Source: Cellvibrio polysaccharolyticus (GTDB lineage Bacteria > Pseudomonadota > Gammaproteobacteria > Pseudomonadales > Cellvibrionaceae). From it: a stretch of 64,000 nt of DNA. Positions 45,999 to 54,810 of this stretch are shown one piece after another (within the stretch, counting starts at the first letter, position 1; each line of letters begins with the position of its first letter). Location: positions 2,108,001 through 2,172,000 of the forward strand of contig NZ_PRDL01000001.1 of the NCBI RefSeq assembly GCF_015182315.1, written 5' to 3'. A program made the translations under genes and the position numbers. Below the pieces are notes generated by a model. The model saw only the letters and a program-made list of their open reading frames with translations. It was not told the origin of the DNA and did no database searches.

Positions 45999-47351
45999 AT
46001 GAAATTGACATGTTTTAAGGCCTACGATATTCGCGGAAAGCTCGGCACCGAGCTGAATGAAGATATTGCCTACCGTATTGGTCGTGCCTACGCACAATTT
46101 TTACGCCCTGGAACCGTGGTGGTTGGTGGTGACGTTCGTCTTACCAGTGAATCGCTGAAACTGGCGGTCAGTAACGGTTTACGTGATGAAGGCGTAAACG
46201 TTATCGATATCGGCATGTGCGGTACCGAAGAAATTTATTTTGCTACGTCGCACCTGAAGGTAGATGGTGGCATTGTGATTACCGCCAGCCACAACCCGAT
46301 TGATTACAACGGCATGAAGATGGTTCGTGCTGAATCGCGCCCTATCAGTGGCGATACCGGATTAAATGAAATTCAACGTCTGGCTGAAGAAAACCAATTC
46401 GACGCGGTTGATGAAACCGCGCGCGGTAGCTATAGCCAGCAATCCACCATTGACGCCTATGTAAAACATTTGCTGGGTTATGTTGATACCAGTTTGCTGA
46501 AGCCCTTGAAACTGGTCGTTAACGCCGGTAACGGTGCGGCAGGCCATGTGATTGATGCGCTGGAAAAGCACCTGCCTTTCGAGTTCATCAAAGTGCATCA
46601 CGAGGCGGACGGCAACTTCCCCAATGGTATTCCCAACCCGCTGCTGGTAGAAAACCGCTCGGCTACCCGTGAAGCGGTGTTGGCTCACGGTGCCGATATG
46701 GGCATTGCATGGGATGGCGATTTTGATCGCTGCTTCCTGTTTGATGAGCGTGGTGAGTTTACCGAAGGCTATTACATTGTCGGTTTGCTGGCCGAAGCTT
46801 TCCTGGTAAAAAATCCCGGTGCCAGTGTGATTCATGATCCGCGTTTGATCTGGAACACCATTGATATTGCCGAGCGCAACGGCGGCAAAGCGATTCAATC
46901 CAAAACCGGTCACTCTTTTATCAAAGAGTTGATGCGTAAAGAAGACGCGGTATACGGTGGCGAGATGAGCGCTCACCACTACTTCAAAGACTTCGCCTAC
47001 TGCGATAGCGGCATGATTCCGTGGTTGCTGGTGAGCGAATTAATGTCTCGCAAAAATCAAACGCTTTCTTCCATGCTGGAAGATTGTATTGCCCGTTTCC
47101 CGTCACCGGGTGAAATCAATAGCGAAGTACAAGACCCCAAAGCGGCTATCGACCGTGTGTTGGCGCACTATGAAAGTGACGCTATCGCCGTGGATCGCAC
47201 CGATGGTATCAGCATGCAGTTCGACAACTGGCGGTTCAACCTGCGTATGTCCAACACCGAGCCGGTGGTTCGTTTGAATGTGGAAAGCCGCGCGGACAAA
47301 GCGTTGGTTGAAGCAAAAACCCGGGAAGTGCTTGCGCTGTTGAATCAATAA
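45999..47351 (+). CDS. cpsG: Phosphomannomutase CpsG (ManB)
   Basis: 450 residues. MKLTCFKAYDIRGKLG opens it. The phosphoserine loop is TASHNPIDYNGMK, the metal loop DGDFDRCFLFDE, and the sugar-binding loop GEMSAHHYFKDF. It closely resembles enterobacterial CpsG. It interconverts mannose 6-phosphate and mannose 1-phosphate, the substrate of ManC encoded 1.3 kb downstream, so the pair makes GDP-mannose. Resemblance to CpsG is stronger than to AlgC, a longer bifunctional type. Confidence 0.93.
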   Translation: MKLTCFKAYDIRGKLGTELNEDIAYRIGRAYAQFLRPGTVVVGGDVRLTSESLKLAVSNGLRDEGVNVIDIGMCGTEEIYFATSHLKVDGGIVITASHNPIDYNGMKMVRAESRPISGDTGLNEIQRLAEENQFDAVDETARGSYSQQSTIDAYVKHLLGYVDTSLLKPLKLVVNAGNGAAGHVIDALEKHLPFEFIKVHHEADGNFPNGIPNPLLVENRSATREAVLAHGADMGIAWDGDFDRCFLFDERGEFTEGYYIVGLLAEAFLVKNPGASVIHDPRLIWNTIDIAERNGGKAIQSKTGHSFIKELMRKEDAVYGGEMSAHHYFKDFAYCDSGMIPWLLVSELMSRKNQTLSSMLEDCIARFPSPGEINSEVQDPKAAIDRVLAHYESDAIAVDRTDGISMQFDNWRFNLRMSNTEPVVRLNVESRADKALVEAKTREVLALLNQ

Positions 47352-47418
47352 TTTCTCAACAACATTGCCGGTGGATTGAAGCCTGCCGGCTATGCTTCAT
47401 CAACTCAAGGATCATGAC

Positions 47419-48309
47419 ATGTTAATCAAGAAAGCGGTGATACCGGTAGCAGGTTTGGGAACGCGTATGTTGCCTGCTACCAAAGCAATACCCAAAGAAA
47501 TGTTGCCTGTCGTCGATAAACCTCTTATCCAATATGTCATTGAGGAAGCGGCCGCCGCAGGCATCAGAGAAATTGTACTGGTAACCCATGCCAGTAAAAA
47601 TGCCATCGAAAACCATTTTGACACCAGTTTTGAGTTGGAAGCCCAGCTTGAAGCACGTCTGAAGCGTTCATTGCTCAATGAAGTGCGTTCCATTACGCCA
47701 GCCGGCCTTACCGTTATTTCCGTACGTCAGGCCGAAGCCAAAGGGCTTGGTCATGCCATTCTGGCGGCACGCCCGGTTGTTGGTGACGAGCCTTTTGCGG
47801 TGTTGTTGCCCGATGTACTGGTTGATAACGTAGAGTGCGATCTGGGTAGAGACAACCTCGCTGGTATGACGCGCCGTTTTGAAGCCAGTGGTTTCAGCCA
47901 AATTTTGGTAGAAGAAGTTCCGCACAGTGAAGTTGACAAGTACGGCGTGGTGGATTGCTCGGGCATTGAAATCGCCCCGGGTGAAGGTGCTGCCGTTAAA
48001 GCCATGGTTGAAAAACCGGCCCCTGAAAAAGCGCCTTCCAACATGGCGATTGTAGGCCGTTATGTCTTATCACAGCACGTATGGGACTTGCTTGAAGAAA
48101 CCGAACCGGGCGCCGGTGGTGAAATTCAGTTAACCGATGCGCTGGATCAACTGCTGAAAGAAGAAACCGTTGAGGCGTATCGTTTGATTGGTCGCAGCCA
48201 CGATTGTGGAACCAAGATTGGCTACATGACTGCCAATGTTATCTATGGCAGTCGCCATCCGGATATCGGTGAACAATTTACCGACTTTTTACAAAAATTT
48301 GAGAGCTGA
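47419..48309 (+). CDS. galU: UTP--glucose-1-phosphate uridylyltransferase
   Basis: 296 residues, normal for GalU. The nucleotide-binding start is KKAVIPVAGLGTRMLPATKAIPKEMLP, and VEKPAPEKAPSNMAIVGRYVL is the sugar-phosphate region. It makes UDP-glucose, the substrate of Ugd encoded nearby. AAGGA lies 7 nt before ATG 47419, which fixes the start over a further-upstream ATG at 47392. Confidence 0.96.
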   Translation: MLIKKAVIPVAGLGTRMLPATKAIPKEMLPVVDKPLIQYVIEEAAAAGIREIVLVTHASKNAIENHFDTSFELEAQLEARLKRSLLNEVRSITPAGLTVISVRQAEAKGLGHAILAARPVVGDEPFAVLLPDVLVDNVECDLGRDNLAGMTRRFEASGFSQILVEEVPHSEVDKYGVVDCSGIEIAPGEGAAVKAMVEKPAPEKAPSNMAIVGRYVLSQHVWDLLEETEPGAGGEIQLTDALDQLLKEETVEAYRLIGRSHDCGTKIGYMTANVIYGSRHPDIGEQFTDFLQKFES

Positions 48310-48673
48310 TAATAAGCGGTAATAACCCGTAATGCTGATTGCGGGTAAACTGATGGCTATTGGCCCTGGCGTTGCCGCCTGCTGTCATGTCAGTTGTCAG
48401 ATACCGCTCATTAATCAAGCTCATGAAATGCCTGTGTCATCGTCTTGACACAGGCATTCTACTTTTCAGGTGACAGCTTTTTAGTAAACGCTCTTTTGTC
48501 GAAACTTTTTACATGTCGGGCGTGAAAAAGTTGTAATTCCATCCTCAAAATAGCCAACAATAATGCCAAAAGTTTTTCGATTTTGGGTATGCTTGCTTCC
48601 TTTCATAAGAGTCACTTAAAGTACTCGCAGGCTTGCCTGAAAAATAATCAACCATGTTGTCGGGAGAGTGACA
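48310..48673. other. Intergenic region between galU and manC
   Basis: 364 bp. It holds a hairpin at 48428-48457, then an AT-rich stretch (48480-48600) that is likely the manC-ugd promoter region. No promoter is clear enough to call. Confidence 0.5.
48428..48466 (+). terminator. Hairpin, probable terminator of galU
   Basis: ATGCCTGTGTCA (48428-48439) pairs perfectly with TGACACAGGCAT (48446-48457); the tail is TCTACTTTT, a weak T run. Confidence 0.6.
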
Positions 48674-50098
48674 TTGATTATCCCTGTTATCCTCGCTGGC
48701 GGTTCCGGTTCACGTTTGTGGCCTCTGTCCCGCCACCATTATCCCAAGCAATTACTGAAATTATTTGGTGATAAAACCATGTTGCAGCAAACCCTGTTAC
48801 GGTTACAGGGTTTGGAAGATATGGCTGCTCCGATCGTGGTTTGTAACGAAGCCCATCGTTTTATGGTGGCTGAGCAGCTGCTTGAAATCGATATGCACGA
48901 TGCCGTTATTTTGCTGGAGCCGGTGGCTCGCAATACGGCACCGGCGCTCGCCTTGGCGGCGATACAGGCACAACAGGCGGATCCGACGGCGGTGCTGTTG
49001 GTGCTATCAGCGGATCACATGATTCGTGAAGTCGATGTGTTTCTGCAAGCAGTGCGCAAAGCCGTCAGCGGTGCAAAGCAGGGCGCATTGGTAACTTTCG
49101 GTGTGCAGCCCTCGCATGCGGAAACCGGGTACGGTTACATTAAAACAGCCACTACCACCCTCTCGTCAGATAGTGCTTTGCTGGCGGTGGAAAAGTTCGT
49201 TGAAAAACCGAACCTCGCTACTGCTGAGGCTTATTTGCAAGCCGGTTGTTATTACTGGAACAGCGGCATGTTTGTTTTCCGGGGCGATGTTTTTCTGGAT
49301 GAGCTGAAAGCGCAATCTCCCGAGGTGGTGCAGTATGCCGAGTCCGCCCATCGGTTGGCGGTCAAGGATCTTGATTTTATTCGCGTCGACAAAAAAACCT
49401 TCGCCCAGGCACCGAATATTTCCATCGATTATGCCTTGATGGAAAAAAGTAACAATGTGAGCTGTGTTCCATTGGACGCAGGTTGGAGCGACGTAGGCGA
49501 TTGGCGTTCTTTCTCCGAATTGTCGGAAAAGGATGCCGAGGGCAACAGTTTTATTGGTGACAGCATCGACATCAGTTCTACCAATACCCTGGTGTTCAGT
49601 CGTGACAAATTGGTGGCAACACTCGGCGTGAATAATTTGATGATTATCAATACGCCCGACGCAGTATTGATTGCCGACAAGTCCCGTGCACAGGATGTTA
49701 AATCGGTCATCAGCCATATTGAGCAACAACAGCGTAGCGAGCATTTGCAGCACCGCGAAGTGTACCGGCCATGGGGTTGTTTTGATGCGATTGATGATGG
49801 CGATCGCTACCAGGTGAACCGCATTCGCGTGAAACCGGGCGCCAGTCTTTCGTTACAAATTCACCATCACCGCGCAGAACACTGGATTGTTGTGAAGGGC
49901 GTTGCATTGGTGCAAAAAGGTGACGAAGTCATGTTGCTCTCGGAAAACGAATCCACTTATATTCCCGTCGGTGTAAAACACCGTTTAAGTAATCCGGGAA
50001 AAATTCCGCTGGAAATTATCGAAGTACAATCCGGGTCGTATCTGAAAGATGATGATGTGATCCGCTATGAAGACAGTTACGGCCGTTCTTCTCTTTAA
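48674..50098 (+). CDS. manC: Mannose-1-phosphate guanylyltransferase / mannose-6-phosphate isomerase
   Basis: 474 residues, bifunctional. The N-terminal pyrophosphorylase domain starts IIPVILAGGSGSRLWPLSRH and has FVEKPN. The C-terminal cupin isomerase domain has the PWG turn (YRPWGCFD), LQIHHHRAEHWIVVKG and the metal histidines. It makes GDP-mannose. The TTG at 48674 is preferred: GGGAGA (48662-48667) is 6 nt upstream, whereas the GTG at 48668 is too close to it. ugd follows after 26 nt. Family names AlgA/CpsB/XanB also apply. Confidence 0.93.
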   Translation: MIIPVILAGGSGSRLWPLSRHHYPKQLLKLFGDKTMLQQTLLRLQGLEDMAAPIVVCNEAHRFMVAEQLLEIDMHDAVILLEPVARNTAPALALAAIQAQQADPTAVLLVLSADHMIREVDVFLQAVRKAVSGAKQGALVTFGVQPSHAETGYGYIKTATTTLSSDSALLAVEKFVEKPNLATAEAYLQAGCYYWNSGMFVFRGDVFLDELKAQSPEVVQYAESAHRLAVKDLDFIRVDKKTFAQAPNISIDYALMEKSNNVSCVPLDAGWSDVGDWRSFSELSEKDAEGNSFIGDSIDISSTNTLVFSRDKLVATLGVNNLMIINTPDAVLIADKSRAQDVKSVISHIEQQQRSEHLQHREVYRPWGCFDAIDDGDRYQVNRIRVKPGASLSLQIHHHRAEHWIVVKGVALVQKGDEVMLLSENESTYIPVGVKHRLSNPGKIPLEIIEVQSGSYLKDDDVIRYEDSYGRSSL

Positions 50099-50124
50099 TT
50101 GGCTGCCTCAAGGAGTTGTAGTGC

Positions 50125-51468
50125 ATGAAAGTTACCGTATTTGGTACCGGGTATGTCGGATTGGTTACAGGAACCTGTCTGGCTGATGTAGGGCACGATG
50201 TTCTGTGTGTTGATATCGACCAGAAAAAAGTAGATAACCTCAACAACGGTATCATTCCTATTTATGAGCCCGGTCTTGAATCGCTGGTTCGCGATGCGGT
50301 GCAAAACGGTTTACTGCATTTCACTACCGACCCCAAGCGTGCTGTTGACCACGGCGAGTTGCAATTTATTGCCGTGGGAACGCCGTCCGGCGAAGATGGC
50401 TCTGCCGATTTGCAATATGTAGTGGCGGTGGCCAAAACCATCGGCGAATTGATGGATGGCTACAAAGTTGTTGTTAATAAATCGACCGTGCCGGTCGGCA
50501 CCGCCGAAAAAGTACAGGCCGCTATTACCGAACAGTTGTCTGCGCGCAAGTCGTCGCTTGCATTTGATGTGGTTTCCAACCCGGAATTTTTGAAAGAAGG
50601 CGCTGCGGTTAACGACTTTATGAAGCCCGACCGTATAGTGGTGGGTACCGACAGTGAACAGGCGGAAAAGCGTTTGCGCGAGTTGTATGCGCCGTTTAAC
50701 CGTAACCACGATCGTATGGTGTTTATGGATGTTCGCTCCGCTGAACTGACCAAATATGCAGCTAACGCCATGCTCGCCACCAAAATCAGTTTCATTAATG
50801 AGATGGCGAATCTGGCAGAACGTCTGGGTGCCGATATCGAACAGGTTCGTAACGGCATTGGTGCTGACCCGCGTATCGGTTATCACTTTATTTACCCGGG
50901 TTGTGGTTATGGTGGCTCTTGCTTCCCCAAAGATGTGAAGGCACTGATCAACATCGCTAAAGGTGTGGATTATTCGGCAAACCTGATGGAAGCCGTTGAC
51001 CGGGTTAACCAGGCGCAAAAAAGCAGACTGGTTGATTACATTCACCAGCATTTTGGCAAAGATCTTAACGGTAAAACCTTCGCACTCTGGGGGCTTGCTT
51101 TTAAACCCAACACTGACGATATGCGTGAAGCGCCCAGTCGTGTATTGATGGAAGCTTTGTGGGCTGCCGGTGCAAAAGTGCAGGCATTCGACCCGGTAGC
51201 CATGGAAGAGACCCAGCATATTTATGGTCTGCGCGATGACCTTAAGCTGACCGGTACTAAAGAAGCGGCTCTGGAAAAGGCCGATGCTTTGGTGATTTGT
51301 ACGGAATGGAAAAACTTCCGTGCGCCGGATTTTGAGCTGCTGAAGCGTACGCTTAATGCGCCGGTTATTTTTGACGGCCGCAATCTCTATGATCCGGCTC
51401 GTCTGGAAGAGTACGGTTTTGAATACTACGCCGTAGGGCGTGGCAAAAGCGTTCAACGCTTTTCCTGA
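50125..51468 (+). CDS. ugd: UDP-glucose 6-dehydrogenase
   Basis: 447 residues. The NAD-binding start MKVTVFGTGYVGLVTGTCLAD, NKSTVPVGT, and the catalytic GYGGSCFPKD with its Cys. The segment ADPRIGYHFIYPGCGYGGSCFPKD is that of UDP-glucose dehydrogenases rather than GDP-mannose dehydrogenase (AlgD). It oxidises UDP-glucose to UDP-glucuronate for exopolysaccharide. AAGGAG lies 9 nt before ATG 50125. It is probably cotranscribed with manC, together feeding acidic polysaccharide synthesis, but no polymer-making genes lie in the window. Confidence 0.92.
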   Translation: MKVTVFGTGYVGLVTGTCLADVGHDVLCVDIDQKKVDNLNNGIIPIYEPGLESLVRDAVQNGLLHFTTDPKRAVDHGELQFIAVGTPSGEDGSADLQYVVAVAKTIGELMDGYKVVVNKSTVPVGTAEKVQAAITEQLSARKSSLAFDVVSNPEFLKEGAAVNDFMKPDRIVVGTDSEQAEKRLRELYAPFNRNHDRMVFMDVRSAELTKYAANAMLATKISFINEMANLAERLGADIEQVRNGIGADPRIGYHFIYPGCGYGGSCFPKDVKALINIAKGVDYSANLMEAVDRVNQAQKSRLVDYIHQHFGKDLNGKTFALWGLAFKPNTDDMREAPSRVLMEALWAAGAKVQAFDPVAMEETQHIYGLRDDLKLTGTKEAALEKADALVICTEWKNFRAPDFELLKRTLNAPVIFDGRNLYDPARLEEYGFEYYAVGRGKSVQRFS

Positions 51469-51494
51469 TTTTTTCGGTTGTTCCTTTCTTAATG

Positions 51495-51523
51495 CGGGAT
51501 TTCCTCGTCTGCAGGAAATCCCG
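51495..51523 (+). terminator. Hairpin after ugd
   Basis: CGGGATTTCCT (51495-51505) pairs perfectly with AGGAAATCCCG (51513-51523) around a 7-nt loop. No T run follows, so termination strength is uncertain. Confidence 0.55.
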
Positions 51524-51571
51524 TACACTTCCCCGTTATTGAATCCAACGTCCGTTCTGTCAGGTATTCCT

Positions 51572-51898
51572 ATGGCGCGCTTTCCCGAACTGCAATGTTA
51601 TGAGGACTTTCTTCAGCTATCCCGCCGTTTGCTGGAGCTTGCCGAAGCCGGTGACTGGGAAGCATTCCAGTCGCAATTGGATGCGCGCCAGGCCTTGTCT
51701 GCCCGCCTGGAGGCGCAAGAGACGCTGGATGCAGTGGTTCATGCCGGACTGGCTGATGAATTGAGGCTGATGATTGCGGAGATCCATGTGGTAAATGACC
51801 GGATCGCTGCTGTCGCTGAATCGGTTCGGGATGAGTTGAGTACTGAAATTCGCCAGAATATGCAGGCCAGCAAAGCAATTAACGCCTATCGCAGCTGA
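51572..51898 (+). CDS. Small helical protein, FliT-like flagellar chaperone candidate
   Basis: 108 residues, all-helical, acidic, with no signal or membrane segment. CYEDFLQLSRRLLELAEAGDWEAFQSQLDARQALSARL has the pattern of FliT-family flagellar export chaperones (an EAGDWE turn between two helices), and it lies just before the flagellins. Start ATG 51572 (MARFPELQ) follows AGG at fair spacing; the frame is open upstream to 51440, inside ugd. FliT binds FliD in enterobacteria. The family call is by pattern and place only. Confidence 0.5.
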   Translation: MARFPELQCYEDFLQLSRRLLELAEAGDWEAFQSQLDARQALSARLEAQETLDAVVHAGLADELRLMIAEIHVVNDRIAAVAESVRDELSTEIRQNMQASKAINAYRS

Positions 51899-51979
51899 TA
51901 GCTGCGGTTTTTCAGGGCGGCGCTGGCTGCCCTTGCAATAAATATTTTCCTTCCCGTGTAAAAAAATCAAAAATCCCGC

Positions 51980-52006
51980 TAAAGCTTCCTGAACTCCTGA
52001 CGATAT
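51980..52006 (+). promoter_or_regulatory. Sigma-28 (FliA) promoter of the first flagellin
   Basis: TAAAGCTT (51980-51987), 11 nt, GACGATAT (51999-52006), close to the consensus TAAAGTTT-N11-GCCGATAA. The leader would be about 95 nt. Confidence 0.78.
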
Positions 52007-52107
52007 CCTTTACAGAAGTGCTGATTGCGCTGTTGAGCACAGGCTTCCTTAACCGACTTGTGGCAGCAATATCCACTGCACAGGAACCAAAACTCAGGAG
52101 ATTCATC

Positions 52108-53844
52108 ATGGCTCTAGTCATTAATACCAACGTTGCCTCCCTCAACGCCCAGCGTCAGCTGATGAGCTCAGGTAACGCACTCGACCGCGCTACCGAGCGT
52201 TTGTCTTCCGGTAACCGCATCAACTCCGCCAAGGACGATGCTGCCGGTCTCGCTATTTCCAACCGTATGACCTCTCAGGTTCGCGGTCTCGACCAGGCCG
52301 TTCGTAACGCCAACGACGGTATCTCTTTGATTCAAACCGCTGAAGGTGCTCTGCAGGAATCTACCAACATCCTGCAACGTATGCGTGAACTGTCTGTTCA
52401 ATCTTCGAACGGTATCTACAACGCATCTGACCGTAAAACCATGCAAGCTGAAGTTAAACAGCTGCAACAGGAACTGACCCGTATCTCTGAAACCACTACC
52501 TTCAACGGTCAAAAACTGTTGGACGGCTCCATGGGTACCAAGCAACTGCAAGTAGGTTCACAAGCTAACCAGACTATCGACGTTACCATCGGTGCCTTCG
52601 GCGCCAACTCTCTGGGTGGTGGCACTGGTGACCTGGTAGGTTCAAGCACTACCCTGGCAGAGTTGGCAGCCCTGACCGATCTGGAAATTAATGACAAAGA
52701 AGCCACTACCCTGGTGACAGGTTCGGGTGGTAATGCCGAAACCGTTAATAAAATGCTTAATGTGTTGAACGCTGACTTCAACAGCGTTGGCGTTGAGGTT
52801 TCAACAGTTTCCGAATTTTCAGCATCAGGTGCAGGCGGTGGTTCAGGTGTTCTGGTAGCTGGTACAGATACCCTGCAAATCGTAGTAAAAGATGGTGACG
52901 GTAATGATCAGACCCTGAACATCACTGGCACCAATAACATGAAAGAAGTTGTTGATAAAATTAATGAAAGTGCCGGCGGCGTGGTTCAGGCTTCTCTGAA
53001 TGATGCGGGTAAACTGGTTCTTACTGCACAGAATGCTACCAGCATCACTGTCACTGATGCTAATGACAAGGTTGGCGGCGGTGGCTCAGCTGATTTCTCT
53101 CTGGTACTGAATAAAACGCCTGGCAACACCACTGGCATTAAAGTGGAAGGCGATGCCACGCTTTTGGCTGGTGCCGGCTTTAATGCCCATCAGACTGATG
53201 GTTCCATTCAGGGTGCCACCGTTGCAGCGGGTGCTTTGAATAAAGGTGATCTGATCATCAACGGTGTTGAGATCGGCCCGATTGCGGAAGGAACAGCTCA
53301 AACAAACCCTGTGCAAACTGCCGTTGAAAATCAGGCATCCAATGTAATCAAGGCAATTAATGAAAAATCAGCAGAGACCGGTGTAATCGCTTATGAAGGC
53401 GGCACCAGCGGTATCTCGTTGAAATCGGTCTCCGGCGACGAAATCTCTATCAAGTATGGCGAGAACGCAACAGACGCTGATGTTCTGGCGGCTACCGGTT
53501 TGCTGGAGCGTAATGCCACTGAGGGTGCTGGTTCTGTAGCTTCAATCGATATCTCTACTGCAGCAGGCGCTCAGAAAGCCATCGGCATTCTGGATAAGGC
53601 TCTGGAGCAAGTGAACGCCACCCGTGCGGATCTTGGTGCTGTCAACAACCGTCTGGATCACACCGTATCCAACCTGGCGAACATCTCCGAGAAAACCGCA
53701 GCTTCCCGCTCACGTATTGTAGATGCTGACTTCGCCGCAGAAACTGCCGCGCTGAGCCGCTCTCAAGTGTTGCAACAGGCTGCTTCCGCGATGTTGGCCC
53801 AGTCCAACGCCAGACCTCAGCAAGTTCTGTCTCTGCTGCGTTAA
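52108..53844 (+). CDS. fliC: Flagellin 1
   Basis: 578 residues. Conserved N-terminal D0/D1 (1-175, MALVINTNVASLNAQRQLM, RLSSGNRINSAKDDAAGLAI) and C-terminal D1/D0 (about 485-578, ending NARPQQVLSLLR) frame a long variable middle (180-480) rich in Gly, Ala, Asn and Thr, which would be surface exposed. AGGAG lies 7 nt before ATG 52108. A sigma-28 promoter lies upstream. The second flagellin downstream shares the ends closely and the middle only in part, so this is a duplicated gene. Confidence 0.95.
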   Translation: MALVINTNVASLNAQRQLMSSGNALDRATERLSSGNRINSAKDDAAGLAISNRMTSQVRGLDQAVRNANDGISLIQTAEGALQESTNILQRMRELSVQSSNGIYNASDRKTMQAEVKQLQQELTRISETTTFNGQKLLDGSMGTKQLQVGSQANQTIDVTIGAFGANSLGGGTGDLVGSSTTLAELAALTDLEINDKEATTLVTGSGGNAETVNKMLNVLNADFNSVGVEVSTVSEFSASGAGGGSGVLVAGTDTLQIVVKDGDGNDQTLNITGTNNMKEVVDKINESAGGVVQASLNDAGKLVLTAQNATSITVTDANDKVGGGGSADFSLVLNKTPGNTTGIKVEGDATLLAGAGFNAHQTDGSIQGATVAAGALNKGDLIINGVEIGPIAEGTAQTNPVQTAVENQASNVIKAINEKSAETGVIAYEGGTSGISLKSVSGDEISIKYGENATDADVLAATGLLERNATEGAGSVASIDISTAAGAQKAIGILDKALEQVNATRADLGAVNNRLDHTVSNLANISEKTAASRSRIVDADFAAETAALSRSQVLQQAASAMLAQSNARPQQVLSLLR

Positions 53845-53867
53845 CAGGTTCGTTAATCGCCACTTTG

Positions 53868-53891
53868 CCGCCAGCCCTCAGGGGTTGGCGG
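53868..53891 (+). other. Hairpin between flagellin 1 and flaG
   Basis: CCGCCA (53868-53873) pairs with TGGCGG (53886-53891), with further pairing inside. No T run follows, so it may only lower read-through into flaG or protect the flagellin mRNA. Confidence 0.5.
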
Positions 53892-53911
53892 TAGTTTAGG
53901 GAGGACGTTCT

Positions 53912-54301
53912 ATGAGTGAAGTCAGTTTAACCGGGTTAACGTCGTACGGGCGTTTTACGGCTGCGGCTGAGCCGATTGCCAGCGGCGGAAAAGCGCCTCA
54001 GAGTGGCAAGGTTTTGCCGCCGGTTGCCCCTCAGGTTAGCCGGCCAGCGGAAAAAGTTGCCGAGCTTCATAACCCTTCAGAAAAAGTACAGGCCGCTGTG
54101 GCGCAAATGAATGAATATATTCAGTCAACCCAGCGGGATTTGATGTTTAGCTACGACGAAGAAATTGGTTCTACCATTGTGAAAGTGTTGGACAGAAAAA
54201 CCCAGGAGGTGATTCGTCAGATTCCCGACGATATTTTTCTGGAGCTGGCCAGAACGCTCAAGCAGGACGAACCGATACCACTTTTTCGAGCGCAGGTTTA
54301 G
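53912..54301 (+). CDS. flaG: FlaG family flagellar protein
   Basis: 129 residues. A disordered first half (Pro, Ala, Ser and Lys rich) is followed by the FlaG domain: MNEYIQSTQRDLMFSYDEEIGSTIVKVLDRKTQEVIRQIP. FlaG influences filament length in Pseudomonas and Vibrio. GGGAGG lies 8 nt before ATG 53912. It follows flagellin 1 directly and has its own terminator. Confidence 0.92.
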   Translation: MSEVSLTGLTSYGRFTAAAEPIASGGKAPQSGKVLPPVAPQVSRPAEKVAELHNPSEKVQAAVAQMNEYIQSTQRDLMFSYDEEIGSTIVKVLDRKTQEVIRQIPDDIFLELARTLKQDEPIPLFRAQV

Positions 54302-54308
54302 ATGACTT

Positions 54309-54334
54309 AAAAAGCACCTTCGGGTGCTTTTTTT
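54309..54334 (+). terminator. Rho-independent terminator after flaG
   Basis: AAAAAGCACC (54309-54318), TTCG loop, GGTGCTTTTT (54323-54332), more T. Confidence 0.93.
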
Positions 54335-54635
54335 ATGCTCGTGTTTTTTTGAGTCACGCTCTATAACGTGTTGATTATTCAGTGATCGTTAATTCACCAG
54401 GTTTAAATTGCTCCAGTTAATGTCGTTGAGAGTTTTGCGAGAAAACTCGCGGCTCCTGACCAGGTTTTTCCTTGTTTCCCCCAGCTGTTAATCTACCTTG
54501 CTCAAGGGCAGCTACCTCACCAAATCAGGTGCTCTTACTACCAGATTGACCCGTGTTTCCCCAATAAATGTCTCTCCCCAATCCCTGATCATCAGCTTAT
54601 CTCCCTGCCTATGTTCCATTGGCATGATCATTTCC

Positions 54636-54651
54636 TGGCACGCTCTGTGCA
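54636..54651 (+). promoter_or_regulatory. Sigma-54 (RpoN) promoter of the second flagellin
   Basis: TGGCACGCTCTGTGCA has the invariant GG (54637-54638) and GC (54649-54650) exactly 10 nt apart and fits TGGCACG-N4-TTGCA with one difference. The leader would be about 150 nt. Confidence 0.75.
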
Positions 54652-54810
54652 AAAGACCCATCAGGCAAGAAAGTCATGAAATTACGCGCTTGTTGATCAT
54701 ATTTCATACGAGGTTTGCCACGAAGTCCTATGCCGATGTTTACAGGCTTCAATCATTACGACTTGTCACAGTGAAGTCTGTGGACAGACACATTCATCAG
54801 GAGATTTATC

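Larger units (their letters stand above)
54302..54810. other. Intergenic region upstream of flagellin 2
   Basis: 509 bp. It holds the flaG terminator at the left and a sigma-54 promoter at 54636-54651. GCCGATGT at 54732 resembles a sigma-28 -10, but no matching -35 lies upstream. A frame at 54498-54827 runs into the flagellin gene out of phase and is not called. Confidence 0.55.

Noticed and set aside
50125..51468. GDP-mannose dehydrogenase (AlgD) instead of Ugd, suggested by nearby manC and cpsG
   Set aside because: The catalytic segment around GYGGSCFPKD and the ADPRIGYHF string match UDP-glucose dehydrogenases; no alginate genes are present.
54709..54739. A sigma-28 promoter before flagellin 2 based on GCCGATGT at 54732
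   Set aside because: No TAAA-type -35 lies 11 nt upstream of it, whereas the sigma-54 box at 54636 is complete.
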